Positions 13,194 through 23,125 of a stretch of 64,000 bases of DNA are shown piece by piece. Within the stretch, counting starts at the first letter, position 1; each line of letters opens with the position of its first letter. The stretch comes from Apostichopus japonicus (Eukaryota; Echinodermata; Holothuroidea; Aspidochirotida; Stichopodidae): contig NC_092562.1 of assembly GCF_037975245.1 (NCBI RefSeq), positions 28,409,554 to 28,473,553 on the forward strand, written 5' to 3'. Both the position numbers and the translations under genes were made by a program. The notes beneath the pieces are model-generated. The model was given only the letters and a program-made list of their open reading frames with translations, had not been told where the DNA came from and searched no databases.

Positions 13194-16100
13194 ATGAAGC
13201 AAAGCATATTAAGTACAGCTCAAGATATTGTGTATGTTGCAAGTGGAGGCAAAAAGTGGACACCAAAACACATTGGTCTAGCCAGTACACTTCATCAGGC
13301 AACACGGTCCAAAGTTCTGGTAGATTTATTTCACAAGGCTGGTCACACACTAAGCTATAAGCAAGTTCTGCAATTAGATACAGCATTGGCAGAAAGTACC
13401 CCGAAGTCGATGGATCCACAAACTGGAGCTGTTATGCCTCCAAACATTATGCAAGACACATTTATGCACTTCACAGCCGATAATATCGACATTCTCGACG
13501 AGACTCTAGATGGAAAAAACACTTTCCATGCCACCCAGATGGCAGTATGGCAGCGAGGGCCATCAAATGATGTTCGCCTTAACGACATTACACGATCAAG
13601 CACAAGTAGCCAGACGTTAAAAGTGCCAGATGCAATGGATACCTTGATCCCCGTTAGTAAACCTGTTCAAAAGACAGAGCCAGTGTTACCGGAATGCTGC
13701 GAACAAGACATCGTTCTAGAACAGTCAGAGTGTGCGACAAAGTGTGCCAGAGAAGCATTTGCTACCGACCTGACATTCAACATTTTGCGGCAAAGAGGGA
13801 CAGTTACTTCCAGCTGGACAGTTTTCAACGAAAAAATTTCCTCTCAGTCTCAACCAATGACTTCAGTCGGCTATATGCCTATAATCCAGGCTCCAGCTCA
13901 TGAATATGACACTCTCAATACAGTTGTTCGTAGGTGCTTCCAAGTCTCCGCACATGCAGGGCAGGAGTTTACAGTTCTTACTGTTGACCAAGCCTTATAC
14001 TGCAAGCTAATGGAGCTCAAATGGGCCCACCCAGAAGAGTATAAGAACCTCATACCACGACTAGGAGGGCTTCATATATCAATGAACTTTCTCAACGTCA
14101 TTGGAACACATATGGAGGGCTCAAGATTAGCAGAGGTATGGATAGAGGCAGGTATATTTGGACAAAATACTGCCCAACAGGCAATGAATGGTAAGAGCTA
14201 CAACAAGGCCACGAGGGCCCATAAACTGACAGTTCAGGCTTTGTGGCGTTTGCTAGGGCCAAGTATTCTACACCATATTGACGCTACTGACAAGCAAATG
14301 TATGGTGACATTTCACAGGCTGATACACAAGACCTGATAGGAATTCTCAACAGTCAGTCATTCGGAAGAATAATGGAAAATTTTGAAGAAAAGAGACGAG
14401 AGGAGAATGTCAACTTTGACTTCTGGTGGAAATACATAAAAATGGTTGAGACTCTCCTTATGTTCACACGTGCCCAGCGTGATGGTGTATGGGATCTGCA
14501 CCTGTTTGCCTTCCGTGAGATGTTGCCCTACTTTCTTAGGTATGACCACTATAATTATGGGCGTTGGGGTCCCGTGTATCTTGCAGAGATGTCGCAGTTG
14601 CCAGCAGATGTATTAACTGAGTTTCAGCGGGGAAACTTTGTTGTGAAGGGATCAAATCGCCGATTCAATCAAGTTGATCCTGATCAAGCGCAGGAATGGT
14701 TGAACGGAACGGGAAAGCGTGGTGGTGGAATAGTTGGAATTACCAAGACAAGTTCTGCACTCACTCGCTGGGCTCTTTCTTACAATCTGCGTTCACATAT
14801 TGCATTGGAAACCAGAAGGATGTATCACATGAGTCACACGGACCGGCATTGTCGAAATGAAGAAATGCCTAGCCGCCAGGAGAAAGACAACACTGATGAG
14901 CAGTCCCTCGTGTCTGTATTTCAACGATTCAAGGTTTTTGATCCTACTGTCCAGCCAACTGCTCTTCAAAGCATTGTGACGAAAGATCTGGCTGATGAAC
15001 AAATTCAAGACTCGTTGTTAAATGCTCAGACCTATGGCAAGCAGCAGCTGCAGGAATTTGTCAAAGACAGACTTGTGATAGATCTTAATAAGTCCTCACC
15101 CAATAAATCACTTTATGACCCTATCACTAAAAACAATGCACCGACTTTTGAAACCCTGTACGAGGTCAAGATATCGGGTAGTGACAAGGATAAAACAAAG
15201 ATCCTGAAGACCGACAGGAACATCTTGCAACGTCTCATCATTGCATATGCAGGAGGGCGCAAAGTGGATCTTGATACTGTTCTGAAGCATGAACTGATGC
15301 CTGTACCACTCGCCCTTGCCAATGTTAATGGTACGCTTAGGACAGGGAACAAAGCAACCCTAGCCGACGTAATAACAGCGGAAGTCGAATGCCCTGCAAA
15401 TATTGATTTCAACAAAAGTACTGCTTGCTTGGTGATAGATGGGCAGGTCAGAGTAATTGCTGTCGGCAAGCCAACTAATGCTAAGACGTTTGGAGACCTA
15501 GCAGATGAGTTTACAAAGTCTATATATCAATCGGGTTCTAACTATTGTAGAATAGATGTGGTATTTGATAGATATCGTGAAGAGTCAATCAAATCTATGA
15601 CACGACAAAGGCGCTCTAAAACCATAAGACCAATACGACGCGTAATTGAAGGTAGAGATGTCCCTCTCCCAAGCTCATGGTCCAATTTCATATCCTCACC
15701 AGACAACAAGTCAGATCTTGCGAGGTTTCTTTCCGAGCAACTCTTAGAAAATGCTCCACCCGACAAGGAGTTGGTTGTAGCTGGTGGATTTGAGAATGAA
15801 CAGGAGGTAAAATCTTCTCACACAGCAACTAACATCATGCCTCTCAGAGCGTCTCACGAAGAAGCAGATACTAGACTTGTCCTGCACGCAGTCAACATCC
15901 CTTTTGACACAGTTGTGGTTTCAGCACAAGACACCGATGTCCTTCTGCTCTTGGTTGCACATTTTCACCGTGTCCAGTGCAACCACTTATGGATGATGGC
16001 TGGAACGAAGAAGAAAAGGAAGTACATTCCTGTTGATGCCGTTCGTCAAAAATTGCCGACTGGTTCTGAAAATGCCTTACTTCCATTCCACGCACTAACA

Positions 16101-16643
16101 GGGTGCGACACAACTTCTTACTTCTTTGGTCACACAAAGAAAACAGCATGGAGAGTGTTTGCTACCCATTTTGAACTACTGAGTAGTCTTGGTGAAGGCT
16201 TGTTAAATGCAGATAAGATATCATCCACAGAAAAGTTTGTATCCCTCATGTATGGTGTTGACACAGCTTCGGTAGATACTGCACGTCGAATCATGTTTGA
16301 GAAGGCCAAAAAACATGAGTGTTTGCCTCCGACCAGTAATTCGCTACATCATCATATCCAGCGTGTACACTTTCAAACCATGGTATGGAAAGAAGCTCAC
16401 TGCCCAACACCTGATCTACCAGATCCAGCTGATATGGGTTGGAAGCGAGGAGATACAGGATTGCGACCCATTCTGATGACTCTGGATCCCATTCCCGACG
16501 TGTGTGTGGAACTGATTTCTTGCGGATGTACAACAGCATGTAATACCATGCAGTGCAAGTGCAGAAAGGCACGTATTCCTTGCATTGGCCAATGTGGCTG
16601 TAGAAAACGTGGACCCGAATGCTTCAACGTAAGAGACAACTAA
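13194..16643 (+). CDS. Transposase-like protein with XPG-like motif and C-terminal CXC cluster
   Basis: An open frame of 1149 codons. Visible landmarks by residue: KKWTPKHIGLA (20-30); TADNIDILDETLDGKNTFHA (94-113), rich in acidic residues that could be catalytic; DHYNYGRWGPVYLAEM (about 452); HEEADTR (about 889) followed by a DTDVLLLLVAHF stretch (about 915), a spacing and pattern like the XPG/FEN1 internal nuclease motif; LTGCDTTSYFFG (about 969). At the C-terminus (about 1108-1145) a dense CxC cluster resembles the tesmin/TSO1 CXC fold. I know similar large proteins from marine invertebrate genomes as uncharacterised multi-copy genes. The inverted ends and target duplication around this copy show it belongs to a DNA transposon. 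The upstream frame changes mean this copy is probably not fully functional, although this stretch itself is intact. Confidence 0.7.
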   Translation: MKQSILSTAQDIVYVASGGKKWTPKHIGLASTLHQATRSKVLVDLFHKAGHTLSYKQVLQLDTALAESTPKSMDPQTGAVMPPNIMQDTFMHFTADNIDILDETLDGKNTFHATQMAVWQRGPSNDVRLNDITRSSTSSQTLKVPDAMDTLIPVSKPVQKTEPVLPECCEQDIVLEQSECATKCAREAFATDLTFNILRQRGTVTSSWTVFNEKISSQSQPMTSVGYMPIIQAPAHEYDTLNTVVRRCFQVSAHAGQEFTVLTVDQALYCKLMELKWAHPEEYKNLIPRLGGLHISMNFLNVIGTHMEGSRLAEVWIEAGIFGQNTAQQAMNGKSYNKATRAHKLTVQALWRLLGPSILHHIDATDKQMYGDISQADTQDLIGILNSQSFGRIMENFEEKRREENVNFDFWWKYIKMVETLLMFTRAQRDGVWDLHLFAFREMLPYFLRYDHYNYGRWGPVYLAEMSQLPADVLTEFQRGNFVVKGSNRRFNQVDPDQAQEWLNGTGKRGGGIVGITKTSSALTRWALSYNLRSHIALETRRMYHMSHTDRHCRNEEMPSRQEKDNTDEQSLVSVFQRFKVFDPTVQPTALQSIVTKDLADEQIQDSLLNAQTYGKQQLQEFVKDRLVIDLNKSSPNKSLYDPITKNNAPTFETLYEVKISGSDKDKTKILKTDRNILQRLIIAYAGGRKVDLDTVLKHELMPVPLALANVNGTLRTGNKATLADVITAEVECPANIDFNKSTACLVIDGQVRVIAVGKPTNAKTFGDLADEFTKSIYQSGSNYCRIDVVFDRYREESIKSMTRQRRSKTIRPIRRVIEGRDVPLPSSWSNFISSPDNKSDLARFLSEQLLENAPPDKELVVAGGFENEQEVKSSHTATNIMPLRASHEEADTRLVLHAVNIPFDTVVVSAQDTDVLLLLVAHFHRVQCNHLWMMAGTKKKRKYIPVDAVRQKLPTGSENALLPFHALTGCDTTSYFFGHTKKTAWRVFATHFELLSSLGEGLLNADKISSTEKFVSLMYGVDTASVDTARRIMFEKAKKHECLPPTSNSLHHHIQRVHFQTMVWKEAHCPTPDLPDPADMGWKRGDTGLRPILMTLDPIPDVCVELISCGCTTACNTMQCKCRKARIPCIGQCGCRKRGPECFNVRDN

Positions 16644-16804
16644 TTGGTGGTTATTCAGAGACATAAATTTCATCCGTAAGTAAATGATCAATGAATTCTT
16701 TATGTTCCAATGTAATGTAAAAAGTATAAATTATCATTTTTAAACTCTAGAAACCGTTTTTGGCAAAAAGCGACATTAATCTAAACCCGAGAAAGACAGA
16801 TTAG

Positions 16805-17320
16805 ATAACTTTTAGAATGGCGTATTGTTGAACTTGTGCAAGATAGGTGTGAGCATATTACCCAATGATATAATTACGGTTATAAATGAATTTTTTGACA
16901 CTGAAAACATAGGTATAGACACAACAATGAAGTCTCTACGGGTCTTGAATCTTGAGTTATGCATCAAAGCATCAAATTGGCGGCCATTTTGCATTTATGC
17001 AAATTAAGTGTAAACATTTATCATCCAATCATACAATTAATGTTATAAACGTACTCTTTGACACTGAAAACATAGGTATAGACACAAGAACGAAGTCTCT
17101 ACGAGTCTTGAATCTTGAGTTATACACCAAAATCATAAAGTTGTCGGCCATTTTGAATTTATGCAAATTAGACACATTTTCTCTCAAAATTCAGCTTGGG
17201 GACCAGGCTTTTTGAAATCAGCATAAAATTTTCATAGAGAAACAATATTTCAATTGCTTGTACTCAAAAATGCCTTCGTCATCATTTTAGGGGGATCTCT
17301 ATGAGAAATGGAACCAGTCT
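16805..17320 (-). repeat. Right terminal inverted repeat, tandem subrepeat array
   Basis: About three related blocks of roughly 150 bp (recurring ACTGAAAACATAGGTATAGA, GAAGTCTCTACG, CTTGAATCTTGAGTTAT and GGCCATTTTG words) run to the outer end. In reverse complement they match the left end, which has fewer copies. Unequal block number between the two ends is visible. Confidence 0.7.
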
Positions 17321-17780
17321 ATGATGTACAAGACCATGAATGGCCTCTCCCCAAATTATCTAACCCAGTTATTCAACTTTACACACGAAATTCATAATCA
17401 CAATTTGAGATCCACGACCCAAAGTAACTTATACCTGAAAGATGGTAAAACGGAATATCACAAGCGTAGATTTTCCTTCATAGCTGCCAAAGAATGGAAT
17501 AGTTTGCCAGCTGAATGCAAGCATGCCAAATCTTTACCTATTTTTAAAAGTTTAGTCAATGAATTTTTCAAGTCTTAATCATCTCATTACGCTTTTATGT
17601 TCTATACCCATTTTTACAGTTTTGTGATTTACTGTTGTATATTTGTATGTTTAATAGTCTTACTCTTTGTTTATTGTTTTATAATATTATTCTTTTTATA
17701 CTGATTGTATTCCTCGGGGAAGATTAGCTTTGGCTAACCGAGTCACCCTTTTAAAGGTTAATAATAATAATAATAATAAC
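17321..17780 (+). pseudogene. LINE reverse-transcriptase C-terminus, right half plus 3' tail
   Basis: Continues the LINE interrupted at 10872. The frame gives MMYKTMNGLSPNYLTQLF, then HNHNLRSTTQSNLYL, then FSFIAAKEWNSLPAECK, and a stop at 17576-17578. This is the usual final segment of CR1/L2/Jockey-like ORF2 proteins. The 3' UTR ends with a GGCTAACCGAGTCACCC block and an (AAT)n tail at about 17760-17780, typical of a LINE 3' end. This half has no internal stop. Confidence 0.8.
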
Positions 17781-18954
17781 CGAAGATTTATGAAACCCTA
17801 TAAAATGAAACTCACTTATTAAACACCATCTTGATATCAGAAGCTCCAATCATGTCTCTATGGAAACGGAGTTATTTGATGCTAATTTCGTTTTCTTTTG
17901 GGGCACTTGCTGACGTAAAAAAGATTACATATGATAATGTCATACCGTAGGCCTATGTATCCGAACTGTTGATCAGGTTGTGCATATATAGGGCTATAAA
18001 ATAGTGACGGAAGGCTATAGTGATCATCTATACACGCACCACGACGTATAATGTAGTTAAATTTGCATGCTAGCATAGTCATGCCAGAGCCAGTGAGAAA
18101 CTGATTCAGGGGGTAAGGGTTTTGCGCCCTCTCCTATCCTTTTCCAACCTCACAAAAAAATCATAGTGGTATTAGGACAGATTATTTTAAGATCTAATTT
18201 AGGACAAATATGCCTCAGAATGCCCAAATTTAAGCCAAACATTTTAAGACTCTCCAACCCATTGCTCACTTCGGAATCGGTTTCAACTAACCCCCACCCT
18301 CATTTATAAATTCATGTTTTCGCAAATACTAGTAAACCTTAGTTGATATAGTTAGTGCGGTACAGTGGCGTAGCTAGGATTTTTTGAGTGGGGGGCCATG
18401 GGGGGCTGTTCTTTCTTGTGGGGGGGGGGGCGGGGGTTACTATCTAAGCGGAGCGCCACCTTGGTTGATGCGGAGCGTACAGAGAAAATTTGAGATTTCA
18501 GCACCCCCCAGATCGCAGGAGATGGCACCTGTGAGGCAAAATAGCAACCAAAAAGATGTGCGACTTTGGTGACAGAAATGCAAAAAAAAAGCTTGAAATT
18601 TTCTCTTTCATGCTGACTGGCCTTGCCAACTCAGCCAGACTTTTAACTTGAGGGAAGTTGGCATCATTTGTCGTTTCAAGGTGTCAAGGCCTTTCTCCTA
18701 ACTCAAACCCCTGTGGGCTACCGGTAGGTTTGTAGGATATGCCCACATGTGGACTTAAATAGCATTAGAGGAAGGGGATGGAAGACTAACACGCATCGAT
18801 GTTTCGGTAATGGTCCACATTTGTGGCTCGGTGCTAATTAGGCCATTTATTGGGTTTTTTGAGGCAGCTGTCATCAGAATCTGGGTTTTTGTGCCAATCG
18901 ATGACCGATAACATGTATTGGTATGTAAATTTCTTCTTCATATATCTAGCAACA

Positions 18955-19175
18955 CTCTAAAAACAAATGAGTGGATTTCATTCCATTGGGGTGATCACTC
19001 GGCGCACTTCAAATTAAGAGTGAAATTTAACTCTATTGGAGTTATCCCTCACTCCTAATATGAGTGAATATAACTCTATTAGGAGTCAAGATTTACTCCA
19101 ATGGAGTGGAAATTCACTCTTATACCGGAATGTGCTCAGTGATCACTCCCATGGAGTGAAATTCACCTATGTTTT
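18955..19175. repeat. Clustered ACTCC/GGAGT words, imperfect inverted repeats
   Basis: The words ACTCC, ACTCT, GGAGT and GAGTG recur many times in both orientations (ACTCTATTGGAGT and CACTCCTAATATGAGTG style), giving overlapping small hairpins inside the larger hAT-like element. Function unknown. Confidence 0.6.
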
Positions 19176-19452
19176 TATCAGTACAGTACAGTGCATATCA
19201 TCATAGACGTACTACGTACGTTCGTATATTAGACGCACTCAATACCCACGATACGATATGGTCCTTGAGAAATAATTTCCACTCATCATTTTTTAAGGCG
19301 ATACAGTAGTGAGTAGTGAACAGTCATAGCCGCATGTTTGCAGGAATTTCAGAATTACCAATATTTTACATCTCTACCAGTAGTGGAAAATCATGTTTCG
19401 ACAGTTTCGTGGGCATAAAATAAGTAGTTTTGTGGAATATTCAATGACATAT

Positions 19453-20183
19453 CAGAGGCGGATGCAGGGTTTGTGACAGGGGGATCTGACTGGTCCAGCC
19501 GCGCCTGAACGTAAGACTATGTAAGCGGAGCGCCATCATCGGTTGGCGCGGAGCGTACAAGAAAATTTTTGGCTTTACAAACCCCCCAGATGGCCGGAAA
19601 CGGCACTTCCCTAGTATTCCAAGCTGCATGTACCTAGCCTGAAAAAATGGATCTAATGTCAGCAATTTCTCAATTGATGAGAAAAAAACAATCTATGAAA
19701 TATGGTATTACATATCAGATGAGTTGAGATGATACAAAAATCATAATGCCTTTAGCCCCCAATCCCCTCCCGTTCCGTCACCACTGTTTGATGCAGGGCC
19801 GGATCCAGGATTCTGGAAGGGTGAGGGGTTTGCTCATGAAAAATTCATTAGCGCATCCTAGCAGCCTACCGCTCTGTAACCTCACCGCCCAAAAAAATTT
19901 GAACACCACCTCAATTTTGAAACTTTTCTGTCTGAAAATTGAGATTGTAAGACACTTTTGGCACGTGTAGCACGCGTGCACACTATAGTTCATTTGACGG
20001 AAATGACACACCTGGCTGACTTGTGAGGATAACCGCTTTTCTGACGTCCTACATGTTTAAAATTGGCGTTTAATTTAATTATTTTTTTCTCTGTCTTTTT
20101 TTTCCTCTTTTTTATCCTCTTTTTTTTGGCCAAGAGCAGGGGGGAGGGGTCCGGACCCCCTGGACCCCCTGGATCCGCACCTG
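19453..20183. mobile_element. hAT5-like non-autonomous element, 5-bp target duplication, nested
   Basis: The left end is CAGAGGCGGATGCAGGG and the right end CCTGGATCCGCACCTG. It is flanked by CATAT at 19448-19452 and 20184-20188. It carries a hairpin core copy at 19516-19558 and a pyrimidine tract near the right end (about 20088-20133). It is the inverted counterpart of the element at 23562-24613, with long near-identical stretches, and lies inside the element 18363-20613. It has the 5-bp duplications described for the hAT5 group; that assignment is by analogy. Confidence 0.8.
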
Positions 20184-20621
20184 CATATATTCATTTGACT
20201 CGAGGCAATATATGAATACCTGATACCTCGGCTCAGTACAAACGGTGCCAATCTTTTGATAGATTGTTGCGCTAGGTGGAAGCACTGAACATATTCAGCA
20301 GATATCGATATCGCGCAGCACAACAAGGTTCGTGGTGTATGGTCGCAATCGTCGCATCGACCATTGCCATGCCATGCTGTGTGACCATTCTCATGATTAC
20401 TACAGATATTGTATTATTCTTATTCTACCAGATGTAGACGAGAAAATTGTGTAACTCTATTTCCCAAATTATTGAACAAAAAATATTAGTGAATCGCACT
20501 TATTTTTTTTTTACAACATTTTTTTTTACCCCATTCCCAGTGGGGGGCCAGTGGGGGGCCAGCCGATTTCAGGGGGGGCCTCGGCCCCCAGGCCCCCCGT
20601 AGCTACGCCACTGGTGCGGTA

Positions 20622-21866
20622 CCATAGCTGGAATAGTTTTAATTGACAGTAATGCCATAAAACATCGTCGAACATCCTCGACCCCCCCCCCCCCCCGCAT
20701 GCATGTCAGTCTCGCAGGGCAATAGTCACTGGGGTGTGAGGAAATTGCTACCACAAACCCCTCTACTGTGTTCTTCTTGCTTTGTTGAATTTCTTCCAAA
20801 TCGCTCAGATTTGATAATACACGCACTCAGGCGCAAAACAGGATACTAGCAACATGTACTACACAAACTTAGTTCAAATGATGGATCGTAGCACCACTTC
20901 GCCTCTAATTAGTTCCCTTACAAACACACAAACACACTCACACACGAAACCATCCCCTTTCAACTCCACGCCCCAAAATAAAAGTAATTGTGAGCAAACA
21001 TTGCGTGCAGACCTAACTTATTGCCCGAATATGCCTCAGAATCACGTCTACATGTTTTTTTTTTGGGGGGGGGGACCGGGGGGGGGGGGGAAGACGCCAA
21101 CACACCGCTCATGGGAGTCGGCTTCAGCGGCCCCAAGGTTATACCTCTTCCTGTATATAATCCTAGAACCCCTCCTAGATATAGTATCACCAGATAAATT
21201 GTAGCTAATTCCACAGACAATGGAAATTTAAGGTTTGGTTGTTGTTGTTGTTTTTCTTCCATCAGCATGACTCATCAATACTCAAGAGTTAGGGAGTACT
21301 TCTCGGCTTAAAGTACCAGCATGCTCATACAGGGTGTGATATGGCGTGCATTGAGATTGAACCCCCTCGTACTTTGCCGTTTGTTTGTGGTTATATGTTC
21401 CCGTGGGATATAGGATCATGTTAGAGACATGCCCTACAATATTGCATTTCAACTAAACCAAACTTTATGAAAACTGATAGTCAAAACCAAACCATATTCG
21501 AGATAAGTAACAATACCTTGCACCTTTTTTTCTAACGTACTATTAAACGTAGGGCATCTATTTTGGTGGGCACCACAAATATTTGAATATTGTTATTATG
21601 ATGATGACGACGATGATGAAATAACACAACCACGCAACAAATTGATGGTTTTACTACGTTAACACGCATGTAATTAAATTATATCACATATTAAAATTGC
21701 TGCATTGCAATTGACTTTCACAACCATATAAAGAATTATTTGTCGGCCTTTCGAGTAACTGTTAACATGACATGTTTGATGACATTTTTTTCGTTGATGT
21801 GTTACACTTAAATCGACAACAATACGTCACAACCTGAGTGATAGTTGTGGAGTTGTCAAACAATAT
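20622..21866. other. Non-coding, low-complexity region
   Basis: Holds poly-C and poly-G runs (about 20682-20696 and 21063-21090) and a GTT repeat near 21239. No gene, complete element or splice-linked frame recognised. Confidence 0.4.
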
Positions 21867-22668
21867 CAAGGGCGGCGGAAGCACTTTTAATCTGGCGGGC
21901 ACCGACGTCGAAGGGCACTTTGCAGAAATTCGATTGGACTGGTGCAGCCTGATATTTAGTACCCTTTATAACTCTTATTGTTTTATCTTATTTGCGTATA
22001 CACATCACTCCATCAACGCCACCCCCCCCCCTACCTCAAGGAAAAAATGCATACTAGCACTGCAATATCCAATGTGCAAATTGGAAAACAAGTTTTCTTT
22101 CAAGAAAAAATGAGGTGAAATCATTATAATGTCCAAGTCCCTGCACACGCGATCGATTCATGCATGAAAGCAAATGAAAAATGTCAAAATAAGAAAGGGT
22201 GGGGTAGGTTATGGGATATTAAAACTATACTCATTATTCATAGTAGGCTATAAATAGCTTCTGCTTATTACAAAGTCACAATGTAATATAGCAATGCATA
22301 AAGTTTTGGAAAATATGATATTATTATTATCATTATTATTGTAACGACTTCCCCAATAATTTTAAATAATATGGAAGGGTAATAACACTGCAAATGATTG
22401 TATATTATTGGCATGCGGTGTAATAACGAGTGCATGCCTATATGATATATGCACATTACGACGTTGCGCGCGAAAAATTTTGGTTATATTTTTCGGCCAA
22501 GTCGTTACAGCCCCCAAATCAAATTGGGCTCTTACGCATATTCTGACCTATAGTAAGGTATGGTGATCAAGAGTACAATTTTTATGTAGAAAAAGGGCAA
22601 ATTTTTAACCTGAGGAAAAGTGGGGGCACGTGCCCCCTGTCCCCCCCCCCCCCGTTCCGCCGCCCTTG
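21867..22668. mobile_element. hAT-like MITE with 8-bp target duplication (7/8 identical)
   Basis: The left end is CAAGGGCGGCGGAA and the right end TTCCGCCGCCCTTG. The flanks are AACAATAT (21859-21866) and AACAATAC (22669-22676), one mismatch apart. The interior is AT-rich without coding potential, with poly-C near the right end. The duplication length suggests hAT. The termini differ from the CAGTGGCG group. Confidence 0.75.
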
Positions 22669-23125
22669 AACAATACTCACTCTCACCATTGTTTTTTTTT
22701 TTAATGTGATGTCGTACGTCGTGTAGCAACACATAAACTCAAATAACATTAACTATAACACCCATATGTCTCTTCAAGACCACCGTAAGCAGCTAACAAA
22801 TAGGATTATGAAGTTCACCAGCTCAAATTATCCGGCTGATAAAAAGTAGGCCTACGGTGATTTAGCAGATTATCTGGTACTACAGTATCATATTGATATC
22901 AAGGAATCAAAACAGGATGCTATAATTAAATACAAGGTCTGATTTGATTAGCACCTCACCGACTGAACTTTGACCTTCATAAAATGCAGAAAATAGATTC
23001 AGGTTGATAGGTTGCTGTCTTGTTTGTTTACTTTTGACAGACATTTTTTGTTAATGTAAATTTAAAACGAAAACGAAAGAGTCGATTATAGACTTTCACC
23101 TTTAGAACATATTGTCTAGGATCTA

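Larger units (their letters stand above)
10873..17320 (+). mobile_element. 6.4 kb TIR DNA transposon with 5-bp target duplication
   Basis: The ends are inverted copies. The left end starts AGACTGGTTCCATTTCTCAT, and the right end at 17301-17320 is its exact reverse complement. The direct repeat ATGAT flanks the element (10868-10872 and 17321-17325). The target was a LINE coding region: with the element and one ATGAT copy removed, the LINE frame is continuous. Inverted similarity extends about 300 bp inward with modest divergence, and each end contains tandem subrepeats. The interior carries one long transposase-like gene on the + strand, broken into three frames. The superfamily is uncertain. 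The XPG-like motif plus cysteine cluster brings to mind Academ-type transposons, but I recall 3-4 bp duplications for those, so the 5-bp duplication does not fit well. Confidence 0.85.
18363..20613. mobile_element. hAT-like non-autonomous element with 8-bp target duplication
   Basis: The ends are CAGTGGCGTAGCTA and its reverse complement TAGCTACGCCACTG. The 8-bp direct repeat GTGCGGTA lies at 18355-18362 and 20614-20621. An 8-bp duplication with CAG...CTG ends fits hAT. It contains a hairpin core copy at 18441-18480, the ACTCC repeat zone at 18955-19175 and a complete nested element at 19453-20183. No transposase is visible. Confidence 0.85.
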
